NCBI RefSeq assembly: GCF_900108025.1
Contig: NZ_FNUS01000007.1
Span: forward strand, 1 to 64,000
Source of the DNA: Halpernia humi
Lineage (GTDB): Bacteria > Bacteroidota > Bacteroidia > Flavobacteriales > Weeksellaceae
Direction: 5' to 3'
Length of the DNA stretch: 64,000 bases
A program made the position numbers and the translations under genes. Positions 1-8,101 of this stretch are shown here, in pieces (position 1 is the first letter of the stretch; each line of letters starts with the position of its first letter). Below the pieces are notes generated by a model. It made no database searches and was not told the origin of the DNA. It saw nothing but the letters and a program-made list of their open reading frames with translations.

Positions 1-95
1 ACCAATCAATAAATTGATTTTTATTAAGTTTTTTAAGCGAAAATGGCTTAATTCCTTAATGGTAAAAATAAATTATAAATTTAAACAGGCTCTAA
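1..95 (+). repeat. Right end of a MITE-like element
   Basis: Bases 3-95 are identical by eye to 62851-62943, where a whole 218-bp element can be seen. The element end here is the inverted-repeat terminus CAGGCTC (86-92) followed by TAA, matching the TAA target duplication of the complete copy. The left part of this copy lies outside the window. No coding capacity is visible. Confidence 0.7.
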
Positions 96-110
96 AAATT
101 ACAAGTTTTT

Positions 111-304
111 AAACCACAAAAGGAACAAAAGTTTTATTCTTAAAGCATTTAATTAATACGTTTTAAAGACCAAAGAGTATTTAATTTTTTTTGTCATTCC
201 GTAGGAATCTAGGCTGCTGAGATTCCTACGGAATGACAAACTCTCTTCATATAAAACTTTTGTGGTCTTAAAAGCGATATATTTTTCCATTTATCTTTTG
301 TGGT
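111..304. repeat. Nested inverted-repeat region, no gene
   Basis: This 190-bp stretch downstream of the adaptor gene holds no gene. Its centre is a perfect 21-bp inverted repeat (190-210 and 220-240, 9-nt loop) built around GTCATTCCGTAGGAATCT. Around it lies a wider pair, AACCACAAAAG near 111 and CTTTTGTGGTT near 294-304. The strong hairpin could end transcription or protect the 3' end of the minus-strand mRNA. A close relative of the inner hairpin is at 2652-2715, upstream of the TolC gene. Confidence 0.75.
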
Positions 305-1236
305 TAATCCTTCGCAACTTTCACTTTTGCATTATTTTCTAAACCATAATTTCCAGAAGTAATAATTCTGTCTTTTAAATTAATATTTCCTGAAACTATT
401 TGCACATAATTTTCATTCTCGGTTCCTTTTACGATATCCATTTTTACCGCGGTATCGTTGTTTTTTAATTTCATTACCCAAAATTTAGATTGCGTTTCAT
501 CCGTTAAAACGGCACTTTTTGGAACGTAAATTCCAGTATTATTTTGCTGATGTTTTAAATTAATACTGACAATTAAATTTTCAGGAATTGAAATATTTTC
601 GTTTGGTTTTACTAAGACTTTTTCGGTTTGAGAAATCGGATCAATTGAAGGCAACAATTTTGCAATATGCCCGTGAAGCGTTTTTCCGTCGGGTAAATTA
701 ATTTCTAAATTTTTATTGTTGATGAGCATTTCGTGGTATTCATACGGCACATTCATCACAAAACCGAAACTTGAAGCATCGGTAATTCCGGCTAAAATTT
801 CACCTTCCTGAACGTAATCGCCAATTTGATGATTTAAAGAATTTACAAATCCACTTGCCGGACAAACCACGGAAGTAACGCCAGAAAACCGGAAAGATTT
901 ATCCAATTTATTAATCGTATTTCCAAGCGCGCGCGATTCTTTGGTTTGCACAGAAAATAAAATTTGCCCTCTTCGTACATTATCGCCCAAATTAATTCTA
1001 AGATTTGTGATGTAACCAGTTGCGTTCGCTTTCACATCAGATTTTAATAAATAAGTTGCCGTTGCATTAATGGAAATCGCGTTATTTATAGAAAGCGTAT
1101 CCGTGGGAAATACCACAGAAACTGGCGTAGCAGAATTTACAGCAGAATCTTGCGCAACAGTTTCCGTATTTTTTTTACAAGAAAAAAGTATGAAAACGAA
1201 GGTAAAAGTCAGGATAATTTTAAATATTTTTATCAT
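304..1236 (-). CDS. Efflux RND transporter periplasmic adaptor subunit (lipoprotein)
   Basis: This is a periplasmic membrane-fusion (adaptor) protein that would link an inner-membrane pump to a TolC-type channel. The N-terminus is a lipoprotein signal with lipobox LFSC, so Cys20 should be lipidated. Two short biotinyl-lipoyl-like half motifs follow (about residues 68-105, with GDNVRRGQILF, and about 120-150, with GDYVQEGEIL), then beta-barrel segments. At 310 residues it is at the short end for the family. It overlaps the upstream TolC gene by 4 nt, so the two are translationally coupled, and the two-component genes lie further upstream in the same direction. No pump permease follows within the window; only repeats lie between its stop and the window edge. 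CusB-like metal efflux is plausible from context but no metal-binding motif proves it. Confidence 0.85.
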   Translation of the reverse strand: MIKIFKIILTFTFVFILFSCKKNTETVAQDSAVNSATPVSVVFPTDTLSINNAISINATATYLLKSDVKANATGYITNLRINLGDNVRRGQILFSVQTKESRALGNTINKLDKSFRFSGVTSVVCPASGFVNSLNHQIGDYVQEGEILAGITDASSFGFVMNVPYEYHEMLINNKNLEINLPDGKTLHGHIAKLLPSIDPISQTEKVLVKPNENISIPENLIVSINLKHQQNNTGIYVPKSAVLTDETQSKFWVMKLKNNDTAVKMDIVKGTENENYVQIVSGNINLKDRIITSGNYGLENNAKVKVAKD

Positions 1237-2489
1237 GGTAGAATCATGTTATCTAATTGATTTTCTAAATGTAAAATCTGCATTTTATATTGCAAAAGTC
1301 CACTTTTTAAGTTGGTGTAATTGGTAATTGCTAAAATAAAATCGACCATTTTTACATCGCCAGTCGGTAATTGTTTTAGGTTGGCTTCAATTAAAGTTTT
1401 GGAATATTTCATTTGTGTTGTAGCCAGATTTACCATTTCGTTGTACTTTGAGATCTGGTTTTTTATTACCGCTTTTTGTTGTTTAAATTGCTTTTCATAA
1501 AAATCGGTGTAATTTTTTCGCGTGTCGAGTTCTATTTTTTTCTGTTGCAAAGACAATTCTTTTTGATGACCATCATAAATCGGAATATTTAAAGAAAAAC
1601 CTGCGCTAATGCCAAAATTTTTATACGGCGTTTGCATTAAAGCGGAAGAATAACCGCCATCTGCATACAAGGAAAGTTTCGGTTGGTAACTGTAATTGAT
1701 TAAATTAATGTCGTTTTCTAATTTCAAACTGTCTGTTTTGAATTTTTTAGAATAAATACTTTCTTTAAAATCCGGTTCTAATTGCAAATTAAATTCTGGT
1801 TTTTGCAAGTCTGAAATGTCTTTTTCTTCATCGCCAGAAAGCAATTGCAGCAATCCAAAATTATTCTGAAAATCGGCTAAATGTTGCTTAAGTTGCAATT
1901 CATTTTGCTGTTGCGTCACTTTAAAACTCAAATAATCAGTTTGCCGAAAGACGGATTTTTGGGTTAATTTTTTTAAAATTAAATCTTCTTGCCCGAAAAT
2001 ATCAATAATTTCTTGGTCAATTTTTGTTTGCTCTTGGTTTTGATACGCCAAAAGATATTGCTCTGTAATGGCTTTTTTTAAATTTAAAGCCGAAAAATTT
2101 TTCTGATTTATTAATTGCTGAATCGCTAAAGAAAAAGAATTCAGTTTTGCATTATAATTTTTTTTACTTAAAAAATCACGGGAAACTCTGCCCAAAAAAG
2201 TGAGATTATTTCCGTTAATCGTGGTGTTTCCGCTATATCCGTAACCATTAATTACCGGCGAATAAGACGCATCTGCAATGCCATTTACTTTAAAACCAAA
2301 TTCTTTGCGCATTTTTATGCTGTCCAAAGAAGTAATGCTCATTTGGTTGTTGAAATCTTTTAAATTCGGATTATTTTGCTGGGAAGTTTTTAGATAATAA
2401 TCGAGTGTGTTTTGCGCCGTGAAAAATCCCGTATTTAAAAAGGAAAAAAGCAGAAATAAAAATAATTTTATTTTTTTTGACTCGAACAT
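1233..2489 (-). CDS. TolC family outer-membrane efflux protein
   Basis: This 418-residue protein is a TolC/OEP-type outer-membrane channel. It has a hydrophobic signal peptide (about residues 8-25, ending TAQ), then the long helical and beta segments of the family, with the typical line GFSLNIPIYDGHQK in the second half and a helical C-terminus. It pairs with the adaptor, overlapping it by 4 nt. The 292-bp gap before it contains a long hairpin (2652-2715), so it may have its own promoter instead of being read through from the histidine kinase gene. The substrate cannot be told from sequence. Confidence 0.85.
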   Translation of the reverse strand: MFESKKIKLFLFLLFSFLNTGFFTAQNTLDYYLKTSQQNNPNLKDFNNQMSITSLDSIKMRKEFGFKVNGIADASYSPVINGYGYSGNTTINGNNLTFLGRVSRDFLSKKNYNAKLNSFSLAIQQLINQKNFSALNLKKAITEQYLLAYQNQEQTKIDQEIIDIFGQEDLILKKLTQKSVFRQTDYLSFKVTQQQNELQLKQHLADFQNNFGLLQLLSGDEEKDISDLQKPEFNLQLEPDFKESIYSKKFKTDSLKLENDINLINYSYQPKLSLYADGGYSSALMQTPYKNFGISAGFSLNIPIYDGHQKELSLQQKKIELDTRKNYTDFYEKQFKQQKAVIKNQISKYNEMVNLATTQMKYSKTLIEANLKQLPTGDVKMVDFILAITNYTNLKSGLLQYKMQILHLENQLDNMILP

Positions 2490-2651
2490 TTAGGATTAAA
2501 TCTGGAAATTAAATTCAAAAATAAAGTTTAATTCTGTATAAAAACTGAATTTTACAAACCAAAATATTTAATTTTAATAGTATGTTTAAAAAGGAATGCA
2601 CCAGTTTCTTCACAAAGGCACGAATTTCATTTTTCAATTTAAGCAACATTT

Positions 2652-2715
2652 TTTGTCATTCCATAGGAATCTAAGCAAAGAAAATAAACCGCCTAGATTC
2701 CTACGGAATGACAAA
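2652..2715. repeat. Long imperfect hairpin, GTCATTCC family
   Basis: Arms 2652-2672 and 2695-2715 are 21 bp long with one mismatch, and match the arms of the hairpin at 190-240. The two hairpins bracket the TolC-adaptor gene pair. The flanks carry dispersed motifs of the type CACAAAGGCACGAA and CTTTGTGTCTCTGTGGTTAA, and a related string recurs before ligA (55960-55978). Confidence 0.75.
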
Positions 2716-2781
2716 AACCGGTTTTAAAATGTTTTTTAGGTTAAACTCAGTTTCCTTCGTGAAATCTTTGTGTCTCTGTGG

Positions 2782-4038
2782 TTAATTTAAACGGTTTAAA
2801 ACAAAAAAATGGCGGTTTTCCTTAAATTCATAACTTAAATTTAAGTGGAAAGCATTGGCAATTTGTTTCGCAATTTCTAAACCTAAACCCGTTCCTTTTT
2901 CTTTATTATTTTGCCGTTGAAATCGGTTGAATAATTTTTCTTTATCTAATGCTTTTCCATCTGATAGATTAGAAATTAGCAATTCGTTTTCGCTAAAAAC
3001 CACTTCTACTTCGCTGTCTTTTGGTGCATATTTTAAAGCATTTAAAAGTAAATTTCCCACCAAAATTTCGGCTAAATTTTCGTCTATTTCAACAATAAAA
3101 ATTTCTGATAAACTCGTTTTTAAATAAAGATTTTTAAATTTAATTTGCTCTTGGTAATTTTTAAAAAATTTTTCTGCCAAAAGATTAAGATTAACGTTTT
3201 GAGTTTCAGAAAACTGTTTGTTTTCAATCTTCGAAAGCAACAAAAGGGATTTGTTGAGTTTGCTCATTCTGGAAGTCGCATTCGAAATATCGTTTAAAAT
3301 TTCTGCTTGTTGCGCCGAAATGTTTTCAGTTTGCCAGAATAATTCTAAATTATTTTGCACAATTGCAAGTGGCGTTTGCAACTCGTGAGAAGCGTTTTCT
3401 GTAAATTCTTTTTGAGATTGATAGACTTTTTTATTGTTGGAAGAAAGTTCGTTTAGCGAAAAATTCAGGTCATTAAACTCATTAATCTTGCTTTTTTCTA
3501 AATTCAATTCATCTACTTTATCTACGCGAAACTGTTTTAATTTTTCTAAAGTTTTATAAAATGGTTTCCAAACTTTTTGCTTGATATTGTAATTTATGAT
3601 GAGCAAAGTCCCGACTAAAACGAGCAAAATTGAGATTAGAAGTTTTAAAATAATTTTTAACAAATCTTCACTTTCCACCAAAGATTCTTTTATTTGAACA
3701 TTATAATTAACGCCATCAGACTTCACTGAAAACTGTAAAATTCTATAAAATTCTTTTTCGTTTTCTATATTATTATAAATTTCTTTTGTGAAAAGTTGGT
3801 CTTTTGAAAAGGCATTTGAACTTTTAACTACAGTTATTTCATTTTCTAAAATCAAAAAATTCTTATCGTGTAGATTTTGTAATTTTTCAGTTACCAAAGT
3901 TTTTTGATCTTGCAGACTTTCATCAATATTATGTGTTAAAACCGATTGCAACACAAAATAAAAAACAGGAATAGAAACCAGCATTACTAAAACCGAAACA
4001 CCGATGTAACGCAATGAAATATAATGCGTTAACTTCAT
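2782..4038 (-). CDS. Two-component sensor histidine kinase
   Basis: This 418-residue inner-membrane kinase has a first membrane segment at about residues 8-34, a periplasmic sensor loop of roughly 90 residues, and a second segment at about 126-149. The HisKA box ENASHELQTPLA puts the phospho-acceptor at His218. The N box (NLLLNALKYAPK) and G2 box (GTGLGLEIA) of the HATPase domain follow. Its start overlaps the response regulator stop by 4 nt, so the pair is coupled. The sensor loop has no recognisable domain. It probably controls the efflux genes just downstream, by analogy with CusRS-type loci; that is inference. Confidence 0.92.
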   Translation of the reverse strand: MKLTHYISLRYIGVSVLVMLVSIPVFYFVLQSVLTHNIDESLQDQKTLVTEKLQNLHDKNFLILENEITVVKSSNAFSKDQLFTKEIYNNIENEKEFYRILQFSVKSDGVNYNVQIKESLVESEDLLKIILKLLISILLVLVGTLLIINYNIKQKVWKPFYKTLEKLKQFRVDKVDELNLEKSKINEFNDLNFSLNELSSNNKKVYQSQKEFTENASHELQTPLAIVQNNLELFWQTENISAQQAEILNDISNATSRMSKLNKSLLLLSKIENKQFSETQNVNLNLLAEKFFKNYQEQIKFKNLYLKTSLSEIFIVEIDENLAEILVGNLLLNALKYAPKDSEVEVVFSENELLISNLSDGKALDKEKLFNRFQRQNNKEKGTGLGLEIAKQIANAFHLNLSYEFKENRHFFVLNRLN

Positions 4039-4712
4039 TTCGCTTCAATTTTATAACCCATTCCGTAAACCGATTTTATGCAATCTTTTGCGCCAATTTT
4101 GGCTAATTTTTTCTTGATATTTTTTATGTGCGCGTAAAGGAAATCAAAATTATCAAAAAAATCAATATTGTCTTCTGCGATGTGTTCTGCAATGGCGTTT
4201 TTAGAAATAATTCTGTTTTTATTCACAGAAAGATAGAGCAAAATATCGTATTCTTTTCGGGTAAAATCAATGGCTTTTTTATTAAATAAAATGATTTTTG
4301 AATCGGTGTCAATTTCTAAATCATTAATTAAAATTGTAGAATTTCCTTTAAATTGTCTTCTTCTAATGACAGAAGAAATTCTGGCGCCGAGTTCGGCAAG
4401 ATGAAAAGGTTTCGGCAAATAATCATCTGCGCCGAGTTGCAAACCAAGAATTTTATCGTCTAAAGAATTTTTAGCAGAAATAATAATAACGCCGTCGGAT
4501 TTTTTTTCTTCTTTTAAAAATTTTAGAAGATTTAGGCCGTTTCCGTCGGGCAAAGTGATGTCTAATAAAATGCAATCGTAGGCGAAAGATTCTAATTTTT
4601 CTATGGCATTAGAATAATTTTTGGCGACTTCACAACTGTATTTTTCGTTTTTCAGGTATTCTAAAATACTTTTGCTGAGTTGGTCTTCATCTTCGATTAA
4701 TAAAATTTTCAT
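4035..4712 (-). CDS. Response regulator, OmpR/PhoB type
   Basis: This 225-residue protein is a DNA-binding response regulator. The receiver domain has the acidic pocket EDED (residues 7-10), phospho-acceptor Asp51 in LLDITLPDGNG, and the conserved Lys in LPKPF. The C-terminal winged helix (about 130-225) ends with the family signature SVYGMGYKIE. It is the first gene of the two-component pair and lies 93 bp after metZ on the same strand. Its likely targets are the channel and adaptor genes that follow. Confidence 0.93.
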   Translation of the reverse strand: MKILLIEDEDQLSKSILEYLKNEKYSCEVAKNYSNAIEKLESFAYDCILLDITLPDGNGLNLLKFLKEEKKSDGVIIISAKNSLDDKILGLQLGADDYLPKPFHLAELGARISSVIRRRQFKGNSTILINDLEIDTDSKIILFNKKAIDFTRKEYDILLYLSVNKNRIISKNAIAEHIAEDNIDFFDNFDFLYAHIKNIKKKLAKIGAKDCIKSVYGMGYKIEAK

Positions 4713-4805
4713 TGAAATTTTTTAGAAAATTAAGTCTTAAAACTGAATAAAAACTGATTTTTTCTTAAATCATCAGTCAAAATGTTTTTAAAACCCTATT
4801 TAAAT

Positions 4806-5978
4806 CTATCCCAAAGCTTGCTGCAAATCATTTACAACATCTTCCACGGTTTCCAAACCTACTGATACTCGCACTAATCCGTCTGTAATCCCTACAGATA
4901 ATCTTTCTTCGACGGATAATTTACTGTGCGTTGTAGAAGCAGGATGTGTAACAATTGTGCGAGTGTCTCCTAAATTTGCTGAAAGTGAGCACATTTTTAT
5001 TTTGTCTAAAAATGCTCTTCCTGCTGCCAAACCGCCTTTTATTTCGAAAGAAACAATATTTCCGCCCAAACGCATTTGTTTTTTTGCTATTTCAAATTGT
5101 GGATGCGAAGGCAAAAAAGGATATTTCACGGTTTGCACGTTTGCATTTGATTCTAAAAAAGTTGCAATTTTTAGTGCGTTATCACAATGTTTCTCTACTC
5201 TAACAGCCAATGTTTCCAAACTTTTAGACAAAACCCATGCATTGAAAGGCGATAAAGCTGGCCCAGTATTTCTAGAAAATAAATAAATTTCTCTTATTAA
5301 ATCTGCCCTTCCTACTGCGATTCCGCCCAAAACACGACCTTGCCCATCAATCAATTTTGTGGCAGAATGAATAACGATATCTGCACCAAAAGCAATTGGA
5401 TTTTGCAAATAAGGCGTTGCAAAGCAATTATCAATGATTAAAATGAGATTGTGCTTTTTTGCAATATTTGCTAATAATTCGAGGTCAATTATATCTACAG
5501 CGGGGTTTGTAGGACTTTCGGCGTATAAAATTTTTGTATTAGGTTTTATAAATTGTTCTATTGTTTCTGGCTGATTTATATTGAAATAACTTGTTTCTAT
5601 ATTCCATTTTGGAAAATATTTAGTAAATAAAGCATGAGTGGAACCAAAAACACTTCCTGCAGAAACGACGTGATCGCCGGCATTTAATAATGCTGCAAAT
5701 GTAGAAAACACGGCTGCCATACCTGTTGCAAATGCATAGCCTTCTTCTGCACCTTCCATTTGGCAAATTTTTTCTACAAATTCTGAAGTATTTGGATTAG
5801 AAAATCGGCTGTAGATATTTCTTTCTTTTTCTTCAGAAAACGATGCTCTCATATCTTCGGCATCTTCAAAAATAAAACTGGAGGTTAAAAACAAAGGAAC
5901 AGAATGTTCTTGGTATTGCGTTCGTTCTAATTGGTTTCTAATAGAATTTGTTTCAAAACCTAGTTTCTTTTTATTCAT
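4806..5978 (-). CDS. metZ: O-succinylhomoserine sulfhydrylase-type trans-sulfuration enzyme
   Basis: This is a cytosolic PLP enzyme of the Cys/Met metabolism family (390 residues, full length). PLP binds Lys208 in HSATKLIDGQGRVLGG; the DGQGR stretch after the lysine is typical of O-succinylhomoserine sulfhydrylases (MetZ) more than of cystathionine lyases. YSRFSNPN and ATGMAAVFST are further family signatures. The expected reaction is an activated homoserine plus sulfide giving homocysteine. Exact acyl-donor preference cannot be read from sequence, so cystathionine synthase or lyase activity remains possible. It starts within the last codons of the OsmC gene (4-nt overlap). Confidence 0.85.
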   Translation of the reverse strand: MNKKKLGFETNSIRNQLERTQYQEHSVPLFLTSSFIFEDAEDMRASFSEEKERNIYSRFSNPNTSEFVEKICQMEGAEEGYAFATGMAAVFSTFAALLNAGDHVVSAGSVFGSTHALFTKYFPKWNIETSYFNINQPETIEQFIKPNTKILYAESPTNPAVDIIDLELLANIAKKHNLILIIDNCFATPYLQNPIAFGADIVIHSATKLIDGQGRVLGGIAVGRADLIREIYLFSRNTGPALSPFNAWVLSKSLETLAVRVEKHCDNALKIATFLESNANVQTVKYPFLPSHPQFEIAKKQMRLGGNIVSFEIKGGLAAGRAFLDKIKMCSLSANLGDTRTIVTHPASTTHSKLSVEERLSVGITDGLVRVSVGLETVEDVVNDLQQALG

Positions 5979-6400
5979 AATGTTTCAGAATTTAATACAA
6001 TTTTATAATTAATCTCGGCCGTTGGTTCTATAGTTTTGGCAACAGAACAATATTTTTGAAAAGACAAATCAGCTGCTTTCAAGGCTTTTTCCTTACTTAT
6101 ATTGCCCTCTAAATAGATCATTAAAGTAATTTTTTTAAAAGGAGAAGCAGCATCAATAGGCACGCGAATCCCTTCCACTTCTGTCCGAAATGAAGTGATG
6201 TTTTGTTTTTGTTTTTTTAAGATTGAAATAATATCAATACTACTACAACCCGCTAAACTCATCAGTAAAAGTTCCATTGGGCTTGCTGCCAAATCTTGAC
6301 CGCCAAACTCCGCTCTACTATCCATTTCAACGATGTGTCCTCTTTCATTTTCAGCTTTGAAATGATATGCGTCACCAATTCTATTTAATTTAATTTTCAT
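5975..6400 (-). CDS. OsmC/Ohr family protein
   Basis: This 141-residue cytosolic protein has the OsmC fold with both active-site cysteines of the family visible: Cys52 in SLAGCSSIDI and Cys118 in QKYCSVAKT. Family members are thiol peroxidases or persulfide-handling proteins. It overlaps the trans-sulfuration gene by 4 nt, which suggests a role tied to reactive sulfur or thiol chemistry; that is inference. It could equally be a general organic peroxide reductase. Confidence 0.85.
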   Translation of the reverse strand: MKIKLNRIGDAYHFKAENERGHIVEMDSRAEFGGQDLAASPMELLLMSLAGCSSIDIISILKKQKQNITSFRTEVEGIRVPIDAASPFKKITLMIYLEGNISKEKALKAADLSFQKYCSVAKTIEPTAEINYKIVLNSETL

Positions 6401-6479
6401 TTTTCTTTAATGCTTTCTATTCATTTTCCTTTCAAAAACTTGTATTATTAAAATACTTATTTGCAAAAATGTATTTTTT

Positions 6480-7898
6480 TTAACATTCTGCCACGTTCAC
6501 CGCTATCGCCAAACCGCCTTCGGAGGTTTCTTTAAAGCGCTCACTCATTTCTTGCGCTGTTTCCCACATGGTTTGGATGACTTGATCGAGTGAAACTTTT
6601 GCTTTTTCGGGATCACTTTCCAATGCGATATTTGCCGCTGTGATGGCTTTCATAGCGCCCATAGAATTTCGTTCAATACAAGGAATTTGCACCAAACCGC
6701 CTATCGGATCGCAGGTTAAACCAAGATGATGCTCCATCGCAATTTCAGCGGCCATCAAAACTTGGCCCGGACTTCCGCCCATAATTTCCGTTAAACCCGC
6801 TGCTGCCATCGCAGATGAAACACCTATTTCTGCTTGGCAACCGCCCATCGCTGCTGAAATAGTTGCGTTTTTTTTGAATAAAGTGCCAATTTCGCCAGCA
6901 ACTAAAATAAATCTGATAATTTCTTCGTCTGAAGTAAACTCGGTAAAAGCTTGCGCAAACATTAAAACTGCTGGAATCACACCACTTGCGCCGTTTGTGG
7001 GTGCAGTAATTATTCTACCAAAACTCGCATTTTCTTCATTGACAGCCAAAGCAAAACAAGACACCCATTTATTAATCGTAGTGAAAGTTTCTTCCGCATC
7101 TACAACCAATTTAAACCATTCATCAATATTTTTGTAAATTTTATCGCCCAAAAGTTTACGATTTAAATTTGCAGCGCGACGCGTCACATTTAAGCCGCCT
7201 GGCAAAGTTCCTTCAGCATTTACACCTTTGTAAATGCATTCTTTTATCTGTTTCCAAATATAAAGCGCTTCTGCCCTAGTTTCTTCTTGTGTTCGCCAAG
7301 ATTCTTCATTTATTAAAATTAAATCTGAAATTCTATCTAAATTTAATCGCTCACAATAAAACCTCAAATCTTTTGCTTTATGACAAGGATAAAGCGTTCT
7401 AATGCAAGATTCCTCTAAAGAATTTTCTTCTTTGGTTGCTACAAAACCGCCGCCAACAGAATAGTAATCTTGGCTTAAAGTTTCACCATTTTCAAATTTC
7501 GCGGTAAAGACCATTCCATTTGGATGAAAATCTAAAGATTTTTCTTTATTTAAAATTAAATTTTTTCCATAAACAAACGGAAGAATTTTCTCACCACCGA
7601 GATTTATTTGCTTGCTATTTTTAATTAATTCTATTTTCTCGGAAATTTTTTTGGTATTAATAGTTTTAAAATTTTCGCCACTTAAGCCAAGCATTCCAGC
7701 GATATCAGTTCCGTGGCCAACACCAGTTTTTGCAAGTGAGCCAAAAAATTCTACATTTATCTCAGACACATTTTGTATGCTGTTTTCACGTCTTATTTTA
7801 TCTAAAAAAAATTCTGCGGCGTTCCAAGGCCCCATTGTATGAGAACTAGACGGACCGATGCCCACTTTTATAATTTCGAAAATACTGATGGATTGCAT
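6480..7898 (-). CDS. sdaA: L-serine ammonia-lyase, iron-sulfur dependent
   Basis: This is a single-chain [4Fe-4S] L-serine dehydratase (serine to pyruvate and ammonia), 472 residues. The N-terminal motif GPSSSHTMGP is diagnostic. Cluster ligands of this family are visible at Cys354 (GGCQAE), Cys396 (TCDPIGG) and Cys407 (IPCIERNS). The chain ends in Cys472, matching enzymes in which the C-terminal cysteine caps the cluster. An upstream in-frame ATG at 7925 exists, but a -7-like box (7923-7930) overlaps it, so the start at 7898 (MQSISIFEIIK) is preferred. Confidence 0.93.
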   Translation of the reverse strand: MQSISIFEIIKVGIGPSSSHTMGPWNAAEFFLDKIRRENSIQNVSEINVEFFGSLAKTGVGHGTDIAGMLGLSGENFKTINTKKISEKIELIKNSKQINLGGEKILPFVYGKNLILNKEKSLDFHPNGMVFTAKFENGETLSQDYYSVGGGFVATKEENSLEESCIRTLYPCHKAKDLRFYCERLNLDRISDLILINEESWRTQEETRAEALYIWKQIKECIYKGVNAEGTLPGGLNVTRRAANLNRKLLGDKIYKNIDEWFKLVVDAEETFTTINKWVSCFALAVNEENASFGRIITAPTNGASGVIPAVLMFAQAFTEFTSDEEIIRFILVAGEIGTLFKKNATISAAMGGCQAEIGVSSAMAAAGLTEIMGGSPGQVLMAAEIAMEHHLGLTCDPIGGLVQIPCIERNSMGAMKAITAANIALESDPEKAKVSLDQVIQTMWETAQEMSERFKETSEGGLAIAVNVAEC

Positions 7899-7922
7899 AA
7901 TATGTTGAAAAATGTTTGTTAA

Positions 7923-7930
7923 CAAAGATA
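7923..7930 (-). promoter_or_regulatory. Candidate -7 box for sdaA
   Basis: On the minus strand this reads TATCTTTG, matching the Bacteroidota -7 consensus TAnnTTTG, about 25 bp before the chosen sdaA start. No clear -33 TTG is seen at the usual distance. A perfect 12-bp palindrome TTTGTTAACAAA (7915-7926) overlaps it. Confidence 0.4.
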
Positions 7931-8101
7931 AAAAATTGATGTTAACTTTTGAATAAATTTTAACACAGTGGCAAGAAGGTTTCTTTCATAAAAAACAGAG
8001 TGGTAAATTTTGAAAATAAAAAAAGTTAAAATCCTTTAAAGTTTCCTAAAATATTAATTAGCGGATTTGTCTTTTGTATTTTTACCTCATAAATTTTTGA
8101 A

